64,000 bases of DNA from Halosimplex rubrum (GCF_013415885.1 NZ_CP058910.1:2542001-2606000), one strand, 5' to 3'. Shown: positions 44,088-52,676, counted from the stretch's first letter. Notes: generated by a model not told the origin, from the sequence alone. Numbers and translations: made by a program.

Positions 44088-45392
44088 ATGGGTAATTACC
44101 TAAATAAATCTAATTCAAATTCGTCTACTGCCTCTTCAGGTAGTGACGATGACGGCCCAAGTAGTATCGCACAAGCACTAGCAATTTTCGCAGTCTTCGG
44201 ACTCATCCTGTCGTCCTTCGCTGCACCTGTTGCCGCTCACTCCGCCACAGGCGTACAGGTTGACAACACGAGCTACAACTCTTATGACGACGAATATTCC
44301 CAGAGTGGTTGGGTCAACAACTTGACCTACAACGATTCTGAGACTGTTTCCGTCCGATTCTCTGCAGACGGAGTGGACTACACTAACGCTTCGCCTCAGG
44401 TTGTGACGGGTGACGCTCAGGTAGTCAACCACTCTGTCATCAATAACGGCAGCACTCTCGAAGTTGAAATCCAGTCCGACTTCGCATCTGGCGTGAACGA
44501 AACCACGCAGGATGTTGAAGTCGTAGCTACTGGACTTCAAGTTGAGTCAGATGGTTCCGTTGGTACGTTTTATTACACTGACACCAACGGAACGACCTAT
44601 ACTGACTCGTTCAGTTATTCGGTAGAGTCCTCAACTTCGACAACCGCTACTGGTAGTGTTGCACTCGGTAACATCAGCACTTACGACAACGGTTCTGTTG
44701 ATTCGGTTGATATCCAAATCGAGAACAGCTCGGGCGACCTTGTAGTTGATGAGTCCAACGTCTCTGACTTCGATAATTTCTCGAAGGAACTCGACACTGG
44801 CGACTACACGTACACGCTTGTTGCTGACGGCTACGCTGACGCCACAGGTAGTTTCTCCGTCACGGAGAACAACACCACTCAGATTAGTCCTGAGTTCGGG
44901 AAGATGCAGGTAGACTACGAATTCACCATCGAAAATAACGGTAGTGCGGTCGATTCCTTCGACTTCGCAATCTATGATGGCGACAGTATCGGTGACAACG
45001 AGACGGCTATTGTCTCCACTTCTGTCACCTCCAACGACAGTAACACTGTATCCACCCTCAACCTCGATGATGGGTCACAGAAGGTCGTAGAAGTTACCTA
45101 CACGGACGCTGACGGGAACGAGACGACTTACACGGAGACAATCACCGTAGACAGCTCTCAGGCTGAGAACGGCACGGTCTCCCAGACTGTCGATGTTGCC
45201 ACATCGTCTGATGATGGCGGCTTCATCGGTGGCGTTCCGTCCTTCGATAATCCGTTCAGCGGACTTGGCGACCAGCTCCCAGATGACCCTGTAGTCCTTG
45301 TACTCACAATCATCGCTGGCTTCGTTGCGGCTGTTGGGACAATCTTCACCCTCCTTTGGGTCAAGAACGGCCTCAAGTTCAACAACCTCTGA
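44088..45392 (+). CDS. Surface glycoprotein / spike-like protein
   Basis: 434-aa protein. A hydrophilic N-terminal 25 residues (MGNYLNKSNSNSSTASSGSD) precede a signal-peptide-like segment (about 31-58, IAQALAIFAVFGLILSSFAA) ending in VAAHS. Then come repeated beta-rich modules with many N-x-S/T sequons, and a single C-terminal span (about 399-422, VVLVLTIIAGFVAAVGTIFT) with a short basic tail. This is the architecture of haloarchaeal pleolipovirus spike proteins and of S-layer-type glycoproteins. The length before the signal segment is unusual. First of a run of co-oriented membrane genes. Confidence 0.7.
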   Translation: MGNYLNKSNSNSSTASSGSDDDGPSSIAQALAIFAVFGLILSSFAAPVAAHSATGVQVDNTSYNSYDDEYSQSGWVNNLTYNDSETVSVRFSADGVDYTNASPQVVTGDAQVVNHSVINNGSTLEVEIQSDFASGVNETTQDVEVVATGLQVESDGSVGTFYYTDTNGTTYTDSFSYSVESSTSTTATGSVALGNISTYDNGSVDSVDIQIENSSGDLVVDESNVSDFDNFSKELDTGDYTYTLVADGYADATGSFSVTENNTTQISPEFGKMQVDYEFTIENNGSAVDSFDFAIYDGDSIGDNETAIVSTSVTSNDSNTVSTLNLDDGSQKVVEVTYTDADGNETTYTETITVDSSQAENGTVSQTVDVATSSDDGGFIGGVPSFDNPFSGLGDQLPDDPVVLVLTIIAGFVAAVGTIFTLLWVKNGLKFNNL

Positions 45393-45502
45393 ATAGCTAA
45401 CTAACCACTCCTCACGGAGTTTCAGGCGTGCTGGCTTGCCTTGCTGTGGGTTCAAATCCGCAGGCGTCACTATACAAGCAAAACATCAAATAAGTGATAA
45501 AT
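45393..45502. other. Spacer with tRNA-like hairpin
   Basis: Within this 110-base spacer, gcgtgctggcttgccttgct is followed by a T-arm-like gtgggttcaaatccgca. It resembles the better conserved ~103-base spacers at 49.7 and 50.6 kb and may belong to the same family. Confidence 0.45.
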
Positions 45503-45760
45503 ATGATTCAAGAACTACTCAACTCAAGTGAACCAGCAGGAAACGCATCGTGGACGAGCGGTAAGATGCTACTCATCCTCTCTATCTTAGCGATGAGCGG
45601 GATGATGTTTATCGTCGGGATTGCCGTTCTCGCTCCTGAGTTAGTCAAGACGCTCGGGATGGTAGTTCTCGGTCTCGGTGGCTTCCTGCTTTCGATTATT
45701 GCTGTCGTGGTATTGCTCTACAACTTCAATCAAATCCTGCGAGAAACAGGTTTCCGATGA
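45503..45760 (+). CDS. Small two-span membrane protein
   Basis: 85-aa protein with two hydrophobic segments (about 20-45, GKMLLILSILAMSGMMFIVG; about 50-75, VVLGLGGFLLSIIAVVVLLY) and a short linker. An upstream in-frame GTG at 45494 would add three residues. Its position between a spike-like gene and a large membrane gene resembles the small membrane protein of pleolipovirus blocks. Confidence 0.65.
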   Translation: MIQELLNSSEPAGNASWTSGKMLLILSILAMSGMMFIVGIAVLAPELVKTLGMVVLGLGGFLLSIIAVVVLLYNFNQILRETGFR

Positions 45761-45769
45761 TATTCAACT

Positions 45770-47470
45770 ATGACTACTCAAAATCTCTTCTCGATTCTGG
45801 CTATTCTGTTGGTGCTTACTTCGTCAGTCGGTGCTATCGGTACGGCTGCAGCATCTTCGCCACAACCAGCGGACATACAGTTCCAACAGGAGACGCCAAC
45901 GCCAGAAAACGAAACACAGGCGAATAACTCAACGAACAACACGACCTCGACTCCGACGGCCACTCCAACGTCTACACCAAGTGATGACTTTGCGTCCTCA
46001 AACTCTTCAGATGATTCTGGTGATACTGTCGTCGTAGTAAACGGTAACTCGAATAATCAATCAAACGAGTCGAACGCCTCAACAACCCAATCTTCAGAGC
46101 CACCGTTTGACCCTGCGGACGCTGAACACGAATTCAACAACGGAATTCTCCTGAACGAGCGGTCGCACAATCAGACGCACGCTTCGTTCACTATCTACAA
46201 CCCAACGAACGAAACACAGTGGGTAGTCACCAACAACAACGCAGGACAAGAGCCACGTATCAAATCCTACGAACTCAAGCCGAACGAATCGAAGAACCTG
46301 ACGACACCAACCACAGGAGGTCTACTCGGATGGGCTGTATCCGTTACTTCAACTGAATCTATCCAATCTATCGAAACAGGAGCGCAGTACAACATCCAGT
46401 ACTCAGCGTTAGTGATTAACTGGAATCCTGCGGGCGACCTCGGACCTGCGATTGGTTTCGTTGGCGGGCTAGTGATTATCATCATGTTCGTTGCAGTGAT
46501 GAAATTCAATCTCCGTGTGGGCAAGATTGCGATTCCACTCACAGGACAGCCTGTACAGGGCGTCTATCAGGACGAAGACCTCCCGAGTCGGGACGACCCG
46601 TACTCGAAGCAAGCAAAGGATATGATTCACGGGTTTGGCTTGCTCGGTGTCGTTATCTTCAATTGGGCGATTGGTGTGTTTGCGTTCTGGGATATCTATC
46701 CGCCCGCTTGGTTCGCTAAACTCCTTTCAGGATTCGGGCGACTATACGACCCGTCATCGTTAGTTACAGTTACTGAAGTCTACTCGAACCTGATGGTGTA
46801 CTGGGCGTATGATGTGGTTGTCTTCGCTCCTGTCGTCTACATCATCGGTAAGTGGTATCTCCGACGGAACGGCATCTACCTCCACGATATCGACCCTCGA
46901 ACGGGCGACAATCACACGTACCTCCTCTCGCCAACTCGGTTCGCTGACCTGCAAGTGTTCAAGAAAGGTCGTGACCCAAATAGTGGACGGAAACTCAAAC
47001 CAAAGCCTGTAGATAAGAAACGCCTCGCTGAGAACAATAAAGATACAGACAGGCGCTCGTATGAAGCGCAGAAATACAATCCACGGGATAACGCCGCCTA
47101 TCTATCGTGGGAAGGCGAGAAGAAGCAGGTCAAACCATCCCAACTCCGACGCCACGAGCGGCTCGTCGATTACCTGCTTGAAACTTCCTCGACGCTCTGG
47201 GACCGATACGGAAACCTCCGAGACAAATTCACCATCCTCGCACAGCAAGAGTCTCGACGCCTCAACGCAAAACAGACAGCGCAAATCGAGGGCGGAATTC
47301 TCGAAGATGGTGAGAACACCCGAGACCGCCTCGACGCTGAACTCCAGGATGCTGGCTTTGACGATGTTGTCGAAGGTGAAGAGCGGACGATTGAGGATGT
47401 GGTTGAATCGGCGACTGATGAGAGCGCACCGCACCTAGATTCCGACGAATCGTCGGATGGTAACAGATGA
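45770..47470 (+). CDS. Multi-span membrane protein with glycosylated ectodomain
   Basis: 566-aa protein. Signal-like N-terminus (residues 5-28, NLFSILAILLVLTSSVGAIG), a Thr/Ser/Asn-rich ectodomain with many N-x-S/T sites (30-190), a span around 225-247 (AIGFVGGLVIIIMFVAVMKF), then two or three more spans (about 285-365, with VVIFNWAIGVFAFWDIYPPA), and a soluble basic cytoplasmic C-terminus (about 370-566). The overlap ATGA with the ATPase gene suggests they act together, with the cytoplasmic tail a possible docking site. Confidence 0.7.
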   Translation: MTTQNLFSILAILLVLTSSVGAIGTAAASSPQPADIQFQQETPTPENETQANNSTNNTTSTPTATPTSTPSDDFASSNSSDDSGDTVVVVNGNSNNQSNESNASTTQSSEPPFDPADAEHEFNNGILLNERSHNQTHASFTIYNPTNETQWVVTNNNAGQEPRIKSYELKPNESKNLTTPTTGGLLGWAVSVTSTESIQSIETGAQYNIQYSALVINWNPAGDLGPAIGFVGGLVIIIMFVAVMKFNLRVGKIAIPLTGQPVQGVYQDEDLPSRDDPYSKQAKDMIHGFGLLGVVIFNWAIGVFAFWDIYPPAWFAKLLSGFGRLYDPSSLVTVTEVYSNLMVYWAYDVVVFAPVVYIIGKWYLRRNGIYLHDIDPRTGDNHTYLLSPTRFADLQVFKKGRDPNSGRKLKPKPVDKKRLAENNKDTDRRSYEAQKYNPRDNAAYLSWEGEKKQVKPSQLRRHERLVDYLLETSSTLWDRYGNLRDKFTILAQQESRRLNAKQTAQIEGGILEDGENTRDRLDAELQDAGFDDVVEGEERTIEDVVESATDESAPHLDSDESSDGNR

Positions 47471-48873
47471 GCCAAGCAAGCAATCGAGGGCGTGCGCTAG
47501 GGCGTACTGCATCGGACGTGCGAGATGAAACGGAAGGGAAGGACGCTGAGAACCACATCTATGAGTGGGCGGTCAAAGTTCTCGATGAAGAACTATCACG
47601 GGTGCTTGCTGACCGTCGTGAATCCTGGCACGAATTCCGAGAAGAGTTTGGATATGAGAATCTCCCGTATGTCGAGACTGAAGAATTCCGAAAGATAGTT
47701 TCGAAAGAGACGACAGTAGACCTCGGCGGCCACATGAAGAACGAACGGATGGCGATTCTCAAATACTTCGTGTCTCGTGCAGAGCGTCCTGAACTCAAAC
47801 ACAAACGCCTGTGGATGTGGCTCTATCAGTACCTCCAAACGCACGGGAACGACTACATCACACAACACCTGTCAGGCGATATGGGGTCGGGGAAAACCGA
47901 CTTCGCTATCTTTGAAGCAAGACTCTGGAAGCTGAATCATCCAGACGGTGAAATCCTCTCCAACATCGAATCGTTCGAGCAGGCGACGACTGTCCTGAAT
48001 CAGGACGAACTTGATGAGTGGATAGAAGAGAATCCTGATACAGACTACTTCTTCGTATTTGACGAAGCCAACAAGCACGCCAGCGGGACTGGTGACTCTT
48101 CCGCTGTTGAAGACCAGCTCTATCCGCTTGTTACCTTCATCCGTAAGAACGACGGCAACCTCGTCATCATCGGCCATAACCCGAAGGATATCCACAAGTG
48201 GGTGAGAGAACTCTGCGACTTCGTTCACAAGACTGGGTTGAAGACAGCGAAATTCTACAACTCGGTCGGGGAGAACGGCGAACCTGAAGGACACTTCAAA
48301 ACACTCCGCAACATCCCACAGACCAGCTACGACTACGACACGAACGAGGTCTCGGATTGGTCGTGGGCGGACGATAAAGTCCAGGTGTGTATTGGAACGA
48401 ACAAGGAAGGAGAGCGTTGTTCTACACCGCTTCGGTTCGATTACGATGAAGAAATCGAATACTTCTGTGATACGCACCACAATCAGTCTGAGCCGCATCC
48501 TGATGTTCCTGCAGAAGAACTCGAAGAGACGCCATACGCTCCTACTGACGGCTCTGACGATGACCGAGGCGAGCCTGTGCTCTCTGAAGATGAGGAGGAG
48601 AACGTGGACGGACAGACAACACAGGCTGGCGACCGACCCGAAGAGACGCCTGAGGAAGTCCGTTCATCCGATACTGACGAAGAAAACCCTACCCAAACTG
48701 CAGACGCTGATAACGAGCAGGACACGTACACCATCGAGAACATCCCGAGTGAAGGTTGGAAGATGATATATGAGAAATCGAGGATGGTAGCCGATGATAT
48801 CGATGACTGGGATATGGTTGAGAAAATCCTGAACGACCGAGAACTGAGTGACTTGAAGCGGATGATGGACTGA
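47467..48873 (+). CDS. Zot-like P-loop ATPase (particle assembly/DNA transport type)
   Basis: 468-aa cytoplasmic protein. Walker A is GDMGSGKTD (residues 137-145), followed by ILSNIESFEQ (163-172), a hallmark position of Zot/pI-like ATPases, and Walker B YFFVFDEAN (194-202). The IIGHNPKDIH segment fits sensor I. A cysteine/histidine motif (CIGTNKEGERCSTPL and CDTHHN, about 305-335) could bind zinc. The C-terminus is acidic, then helical. By motif and position (directly after the membrane genes) it is comparable to the ATPase at the end of the pleolipovirus conserved block. It overlaps the preceding gene by four bases. Confidence 0.78.
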   Translation: MSQASNRGRALGRTASDVRDETEGKDAENHIYEWAVKVLDEELSRVLADRRESWHEFREEFGYENLPYVETEEFRKIVSKETTVDLGGHMKNERMAILKYFVSRAERPELKHKRLWMWLYQYLQTHGNDYITQHLSGDMGSGKTDFAIFEARLWKLNHPDGEILSNIESFEQATTVLNQDELDEWIEENPDTDYFFVFDEANKHASGTGDSSAVEDQLYPLVTFIRKNDGNLVIIGHNPKDIHKWVRELCDFVHKTGLKTAKFYNSVGENGEPEGHFKTLRNIPQTSYDYDTNEVSDWSWADDKVQVCIGTNKEGERCSTPLRFDYDEEIEYFCDTHHNQSEPHPDVPAEELEETPYAPTDGSDDDRGEPVLSEDEEENVDGQTTQAGDRPEETPEEVRSSDTDEENPTQTADADNEQDTYTIENIPSEGWKMIYEKSRMVADDIDDWDMVEKILNDRELSDLKRMMD

Positions 48874-48902
48874 CGACGATTGTTTTCTTTGAGTTGTTTC
48901 TA

Positions 48903-48945
48903 ACGATGTTGCTAATTAGCAGCTTTCTTAGCAATTAGCAGCTTT
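48903..48945 (+). repeat. 43-bp palindromic repeat, copy B
   Basis: The 43 bases beginning acgatgttgctaattagcag and containing two GCTAATTAGC-like sites are the exact inverse complement of 59186-59228 (copy E). Starts 30 bases after the stop of the Zot-like ATPase gene. Confidence 0.85.
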
Positions 48946-48994
48946 ACTTATTTACTGTTCTAACAACTGTTACTATTCCTGTTATTATATTGAG

Positions 48995-49031
48995 TTAGCA
49001 GCTGCTAAGATTGTTGCTAATTAGCAGCTTT
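48995..49031 (+). repeat. 37-bp palindromic repeat, copy C
   Basis: Same 37 bases as copy A (TTAGCAGCTGCTAA, gattgtt, GCTAATTAGC-containing arm). Same strand as A and B. Confidence 0.85.
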
Positions 49032-49059
49032 TGTTGAGTGGGTTGTGAGTGCGGAGATA

Positions 49060-49242
49060 TCTTAACCAACATACTGTGTTGTCGGTCTATTCTTCCGTTC
49101 GTGTTGGTTAAGAGTACAGGCTGGCTCCCGTCAGTTTCTTAGCGGCTCTATCGCCTGTTTTCGGATAGTATCAACTCCGTACTGTTAGAATCTGGCAGGT
49201 AGAGCGTCTCTCCGTCTTGCGGGCACGGCTACACGTTCGCCG
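49060..49242 (+). repeat. Structured imperfect-palindrome element R1
   Basis: Begins with the 11-bp inverted repeat TCTTAACCAAC/GTTGGTTAAGA (49060-49070 and 49103-49113), then acaggctggctcccgtcagt (49115-49134), GTAGAGCGTCT (49199-49209) and cgggcacggc. The same blocks, in the inverse orientation, make up the element at 63.2-63.4 kb, and the first part matches the inverse of 54.93-55.06 kb. Confidence 0.65.
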
Positions 49243-49308
49243 AGTCTTTATTTCACGAATTACTTGACCGAAACTTTTATATAGGTGGGGTACATATGTA
49301 TATTTGTT

Positions 49309-49653
49309 ATGAGTCAGAATACTTATACTTTTGATAGTACTGAAGCAAAGTGGGCCAAGCTCGGAGAAGTATATCAAGACCTCACCGACGAATTCGGTCA
49401 AGAGAACACGGAACGATTGTCAAGTACTGATGTATCTGTTGAAGGTATGGGAAACTACGGACACAGACAAGAAGTGATGATTTGGTACGACTGGACTCGG
49501 GGCGATGGCGTCAACGAAGGTTGGATGGTGAAGCTCGAAGACGGCGACGAAACTCGAAAGAAAATCTTCAACGAGGACTTCGCATCCGCACTCGAATTCT
49601 TCCAGAAAGGAGTCCAACGCCTCCGTGACGGAAGTTCAGTATACACAATCTAA
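49309..49653 (+). CDS. Hypothetical element protein, 114 aa
   Basis: 114-aa protein starting MSQNTYTFDSTEAKWAKLGE, with a predicted mixed alpha/beta core and a helical C-terminus (FASALEFFQKGVQRLRDGSS). No family recognised. A clear TATA box (aaacttttatata) lies about 27 bases upstream of ATG 49309, so the mRNA is probably leaderless. First gene of a plus-strand run of small genes. Confidence 0.62.
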   Translation: MSQNTYTFDSTEAKWAKLGEVYQDLTDEFGQENTERLSSTDVSVEGMGNYGHRQEVMIWYDWTRGDGVNEGWMVKLEDGDETRKKIFNEDFASALEFFQKGVQRLRDGSSVYTI

Positions 49654-49753
49654 GCGTGCTGGCTACACGAGGGTTCGATTCTCTCGACGCTCCTCCAAAC
49701 CACCTACGGAAACTCTGGACGCCTGACAACAAAGAACGGAGAAGCAAACTATG
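49651..49753 (+). repeat. ~103-bp conserved spacer with T-arm-like hairpin (copy 1)
   Basis: Begins with the stop codon of the gene at 49309 and ends with the ATG of the gene at 49751. It is almost identical to 50601-50705. It contains gaggg-ttcgatt-ctctc (a 5-bp stem and 7-base loop like a tRNA T-arm), enclosed by agcgt and acgct. The right part ends gagaagcaaactATG, a shared ribosome-binding region. Confidence 0.75.
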
Positions 49754-50107
49754 AGTACGAATCAATTCAACACTCACGACAACAGTAGTACAGTCGCACA
49801 AACTCAGAATCTCGTCAACGCCAACAGCGGCGACCGAGTGTACGTCTACAGAGACGGCGATGAGTTAGCCGTCGAGAACGCAATCCAGACTGCCGAGTTC
49901 CACTTGGACGATATGGTCTGCATCTATCAGGGACAGATGGATGTGTTTCATCAAGTGTTCGAGGGTGCAGGACAGATTCTCGAATTTTGGTGGACGCCTG
50001 AAGGATTCTCGATGGTGATTCACGATGGCCTCGAACGACACCAGATTCAGTTCATCGTCAACCCTGACTCTGACTCTACTCGCCAGCGTGCGGGTGATAC
50101 GTTATGA
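49751..50107 (+). CDS. Hypothetical element protein, 118 aa
   Basis: 118-aa soluble protein (MSTNQFNTHDNSSTVAQTQN...). The middle has alternating strands (RVYVYRDGDELAVENAIQTA; DMVCIYQGQMDVFHQVFEGA). No family recognised. It follows a duplicated spacer and overlaps the next gene by four bases (ATGA). Confidence 0.6.
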   Translation: MSTNQFNTHDNSSTVAQTQNLVNANSGDRVYVYRDGDELAVENAIQTAEFHLDDMVCIYQGQMDVFHQVFEGAGQILEFWWTPEGFSMVIHDGLERHQIQFIVNPDSDSTRQRAGDTL

Positions 50108-50391
50108 AACGACGAATCAAAATCCTCGGCTCTGCAGTAGTTGTCGGTATCGGGTTCGTCGTCAAACAGGCACTCGAACCAGACAAAAAACACATCGTTG
50201 AGCAGAAATTGAACGGTAAGTTCGAACTCCACTCAGTTGAGCCGAGCAAACTCGAATCGCTCGAAGTCGTTAGTATTGACAACTTAGACTTATTTTACGA
50301 CTGTGGATATGAAGTCTATGAGTACGACCCAGAGACGAATTTAGTATATGTAATTCCTGAAGAGCTCGCATCTGCGGGTGATGACCGATGA
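50104..50391 (+). CDS. Small membrane-anchored hypothetical protein
   Basis: 95-aa protein with a hydrophobic N-terminal segment (MKRRIKILGSAVVVGIGFVV) that could be a membrane anchor or uncleaved signal, followed by a soluble alpha/beta domain (LDLFYDCGYEVYEYDPETNL). Overlaps both neighbours by four bases. Confidence 0.6.
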   Translation: MKRRIKILGSAVVVGIGFVVKQALEPDKKHIVEQKLNGKFELHSVEPSKLESLEVVSIDNLDLFYDCGYEVYEYDPETNLVYVIPEELASAGDDR

Positions 50392-50603
50392 CCCGAAAGT
50401 ACACTCAGCGGGACTATGTGCATATGAGCGTGATGCGGGTGCGTGACTGGGAGTTCGACGCCCGTGATATCCAAACCGTCATCGCCGACGATTACGACAC
50501 AGAAGTATCGTATGAGACGATTCGAGGCGCTCTAAAAACTTTGCGAGAAGAAGGTCTCCTGGAACTTACTGACGACGGCAATCACTACAAGCGGAACTTC
50601 TAG
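50388..50603 (+). CDS. Winged-helix DNA-binding protein
   Basis: 71-aa protein with a winged-helix pattern: WEFDARDIQTVIADDYDTEV, the recognition helix VSYETIRGALKTLREEGLLE and a wing ending in DDGNHYKRNF. It overlaps the upstream gene. It could control the duplicated spacers or promoters of this gene run. The 105-base spacer copy 2 starts at its stop codon. Confidence 0.7.
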   Translation: MTRKYTQRDYVHMSVMRVRDWEFDARDIQTVIADDYDTEVSYETIRGALKTLREEGLLELTDDGNHYKRNF

Positions 50604-50705
50604 GCGTGCTGGTGCTACACGAGGGTTCGATTCCTTCGACGCTCTTCCAAACCACCTACGGAAACTCTGGACGCCCGACAACAAAGAACGGAGAAGCAAA
50701 CTATG
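50601..50705 (+). repeat. ~105-bp conserved spacer with T-arm-like hairpin (copy 2)
   Basis: Matches 49651-49753 except for a handful of changes (two extra bases tg in ggtgctacac, and a few point differences). Again it runs from a stop codon (TAG 50601-50603) to a start codon (ATG 50703). Conservation extends across the hairpin and the 3' translation-initiation region. Confidence 0.75.
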
Positions 50706-50978
50706 ACAGCGAAAAAATTCAGATTAGACGAAGCATCGACAGTTAGAGAAAACGGCTACGACTGGAACGTCGTGGAGTGTACAGAGTGTGGTGAGCAAGT
50801 CCAACAGCGACACGTCGAGGACGACGGCCATCGACAAGATGTGTGTCCTGCCTGCGACCAGGAGATGACGTTCGACACTTCAAACGAAATCGAGATTCCA
50901 AGCGTGAAGAGTCAGTCTACGATTGACTGGGAAAATAACCACGGCGAAAACGGAGGTGATGCTCCTGATGCGGTGTGA
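50703..50978 (+). CDS. Zinc-ribbon hypothetical protein
   Basis: 91-aa protein with two Cys pairs (ECTECGEQVQQRHVEDDGHR and VCPACDQEMTF), a zinc ribbon with an intervening H-D. The C-terminus is hydrophilic (TIDWENNHGENGGDAPDAV). Sits downstream of duplicated spacer copy 2 and overlaps a 30-aa frame at its end. Confidence 0.62.
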   Translation: MTAKKFRLDEASTVRENGYDWNVVECTECGEQVQQRHVEDDGHRQDVCPACDQEMTFDTSNEIEIPSVKSQSTIDWENNHGENGGDAPDAV

Positions 50979-51067
50979 TTGGGATTGCTGAAGTCGGTGT
51001 CATCTTGCTTGTCACAGGCGTCCTATTCCGAAACGAAATCTCAGAAATTCTGAGTGATATCTTATGA
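50975..51067 (+). CDS. Possible 30-aa membrane micropeptide
   Basis: GTG 50975 to TGA 51065-51067. The peptide has a hydrophobic core (VIGIAEVGVILLVTGVLF) and a short acidic end. Its stop overlaps the ATG of the methylase gene (ATGA), and its start overlaps the preceding stop. A GGAGGTGA lies 15 bases upstream. Reality is uncertain because of its length and start codon. Confidence 0.42.
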   Translation: MIGIAEVGVILLVTGVLFRNEISEILSDIL

Positions 51068-52059
51068 GCGGACTGAGAGTCTTTGATATCTTCTGTGGAG
51101 CAGGCGGCTTCTCGTGTGGCTTTGAACAGGCAGGCTTCGATATTGAGATTGGGTTCGACTTGAACGAGGACGCTCTGCGAACTTTCGTCAACAACCACAA
51201 CGCCGACGGTGGACTGTGGGACCTGCAGGAGATGGACCCAGGCACGATGGACACGCAGTACGGTCTCCACGGCGGTCTCGTGGATGTGATGATTGGTGGT
51301 CCTCCGTGCAAAGGATTCTCCACGATGGGTGAGCGGGATGAGAGCGACGTTCGCAACCGCCTCTATTACTGTGCTATCGATTACGTGAACCATCTCAGCC
51401 CCGATGTAGTTCTCTTCGAAAACGTGGTCGGCTTGAAATCGATGGAAGACGGTAGAGGAGAAAACGTTCTGGACAACATCGTCCAAGCGTTTGAGTTGTG
51501 CGAAAATCCCACTTACAACGTATCTTGGAGAGTCTTCGACGCTGTTGACTTTGGAGTCCCTCAGACACGCAAACGACTTCTCGTATGTGCTGTATCCGAA
51601 AACCTCCACTTCACTTCTGAGGATGTACTCTCTATCGAACCTGATGAGTCTGAACGCTCTCTCGAAGATGTAGTCGAGGTCGAGGATAGATATGATGTGC
51701 AGACTTCGCCTGCTAACGAGGGTCGGCAACTCCGTCAGGAAACAGCACTCCGTGGAATCGACGAGCCGAGTTACACAATCAAAGCAGATGTGCCGAACTC
51801 GCTCCTCAATTCAGATGACTTGCCTGTAGACAGCATCAAAGATATCGACAGTCGGCGTCTCACGATAGACGAAATCAAGCGGGTCCAATCGTTCCCAGAC
51901 GACTACGAATTCCACGGTGACACGAAGACTTCGATGTACAAGCAAATTGGTCACGCCGTTCCACCACAGATGGCCTATCACTTCGCCGTCCGCATCCGAA
52001 AATTGTTGCAAGGTGAGCCTGTGGACGGTGGACTTCAAACTGAATTAGGTTCGTTCTGA
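51064..52059 (+). CDS. DNA C5-cytosine methyltransferase
   Basis: 331-aa complete enzyme. Motif I FDIFCGAGGFSCGFEQAGF (residues 6-24), motif IV GGPPCKGFS with the catalytic Cys (about 82-90), motif VI ENVVGL, motif VIII DFGVPQTRKR, then IX (RRLTIDEIKRVQSFPDDYEF) and X (YKQIGHAVPPQMAYHF). The gap between VIII and IX (target recognition) is short. No restriction partner is adjacent, so it is probably an orphan that protects the element or regulates it. It is coupled to the micropeptide upstream. Confidence 0.9.
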   Translation: MSGLRVFDIFCGAGGFSCGFEQAGFDIEIGFDLNEDALRTFVNNHNADGGLWDLQEMDPGTMDTQYGLHGGLVDVMIGGPPCKGFSTMGERDESDVRNRLYYCAIDYVNHLSPDVVLFENVVGLKSMEDGRGENVLDNIVQAFELCENPTYNVSWRVFDAVDFGVPQTRKRLLVCAVSENLHFTSEDVLSIEPDESERSLEDVVEVEDRYDVQTSPANEGRQLRQETALRGIDEPSYTIKADVPNSLLNSDDLPVDSIKDIDSRRLTIDEIKRVQSFPDDYEFHGDTKTSMYKQIGHAVPPQMAYHFAVRIRKLLQGEPVDGGLQTELGSF

Positions 52060-52067
52060 GAGGGTTA

Positions 52068-52109
52068 GAGAACACAGGCTGGCGTCAGGTTATTCTAAAG
52101 ACGCTCTAC
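52068..52109 (+). repeat. Short copy of the structured element
   Basis: aacacaggctggcg at 52071-52084 and AGACGCTCTAC at 52099-52109 are the two ends of the R-family element in compressed form. It follows the methylase stop directly and runs three bases into the 3' end of the next gene. Confidence 0.55.
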
Positions 52110-52612
52110 TCGCTGTTCTTCACCTTCTTCACGTACTCCACAACCTCGATTCCTTTCTCTTCAAGCGCCCACCGAATCCCGTTCAAACGCACACGATTCT
52201 CCTTCACCACATCGGCGACCGACTCTACTCGGGACCGTACATCATCTAACAACTGCTTGTTCGCCTGCGTCTTGTTCTCGACCTGTTCGAGCTGCTCTTC
52301 CAGTTCATCAATCCGTGCCTCAAGTGCAACTCGCTCAGGGTCTCCGCTGTCGTCTGTGAAGATATCTCCAATCAATCCACGTTCAATCTCCGCTGTTCCG
52401 TAGTCCGTTAACTCGTGGACCCGTGTTTCTGTTCCCTGCCGCTCTTCGTACCAGTACTCGATGATGCCTTCAGGCTTCAACTTCTCTCGTACCGAGTAGC
52501 CAATCGCATCTGTACCAATCCCAGTTGAGGACTTCAGCTCGGTCGTGGAGAGTGGGCGGTCGTTCTCGTACAACGCTTCGAGAATCAGTTTCTCTTCAAT
52601 TCTGATATTCAT
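52106..52612 (-). CDS. HTH and coiled-coil regulator
   Basis: 168-aa protein: N-terminal winged helix (about 5-65, EEKLILEALYENDRPLSTTE and IGTDAIGYSVREKLKPEGII) then a predicted coiled coil (about 98-160, RIDELEEQLEQVENKTQANK). Likely a DNA-binding regulator that oligomerises through the coil. It is convergent with the methylase, with the gene ends meeting in a structured repeat. Confidence 0.7.
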   Translation of the reverse strand: MNIRIEEKLILEALYENDRPLSTTELKSSTGIGTDAIGYSVREKLKPEGIIEYWYEERQGTETRVHELTDYGTAEIERGLIGDIFTDDSGDPERVALEARIDELEEQLEQVENKTQANKQLLDDVRSRVESVADVVKENRVRLNGIRWALEEKGIEVVEYVKKVKNSE

Positions 52613-52656
52613 ATCGCTTTGAATATATTATTTCCAACCCCAGAGAACCTTGGAAA

Positions 52657-52676
52657 CGCCTGCGGATATTCAGGCG
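52657..52676. repeat. Hairpin in spacer
   Basis: CGCCTG (52657-52662) and CAGGCG (52671-52676) form a 6-bp stem with an 8-base loop in the spacer upstream of the regulator. The surrounding 200 bases (52613-52841) show no gene; a TATA-like element (about 52807-52816) precedes the gene at 52842. Confidence 0.45.

Larger units (their letters stand above)
48874..49308. other. 435-bp intergenic region with three repeat elements and promoter
   Basis: No gene. Holds palindromic repeats B (48903-48945) and C (48995-49031), an 11-bp inverted repeat (49060-49070/49103-49113), the structured element R1 (about 49060-49242) and a promoter for the gene at 49309 (aaacttttatata, 49271-49283). Confidence 0.7.

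Noticed and set aside
48618-48633. Match of aacacaggctggcgac inside the Zot-like ATPase gene
   Set aside because: It sits within a coding region with normal codons (TQAGDR) and lacks the other blocks of the structured element, so probably coincidence or a recombination remnant.
49651-49695. A complete tRNA in the conserved spacer
   Set aside because: Only a T-arm and a partial acceptor pairing are present; no D-arm, anticodon arm or proper CCA spacing can be drawn.
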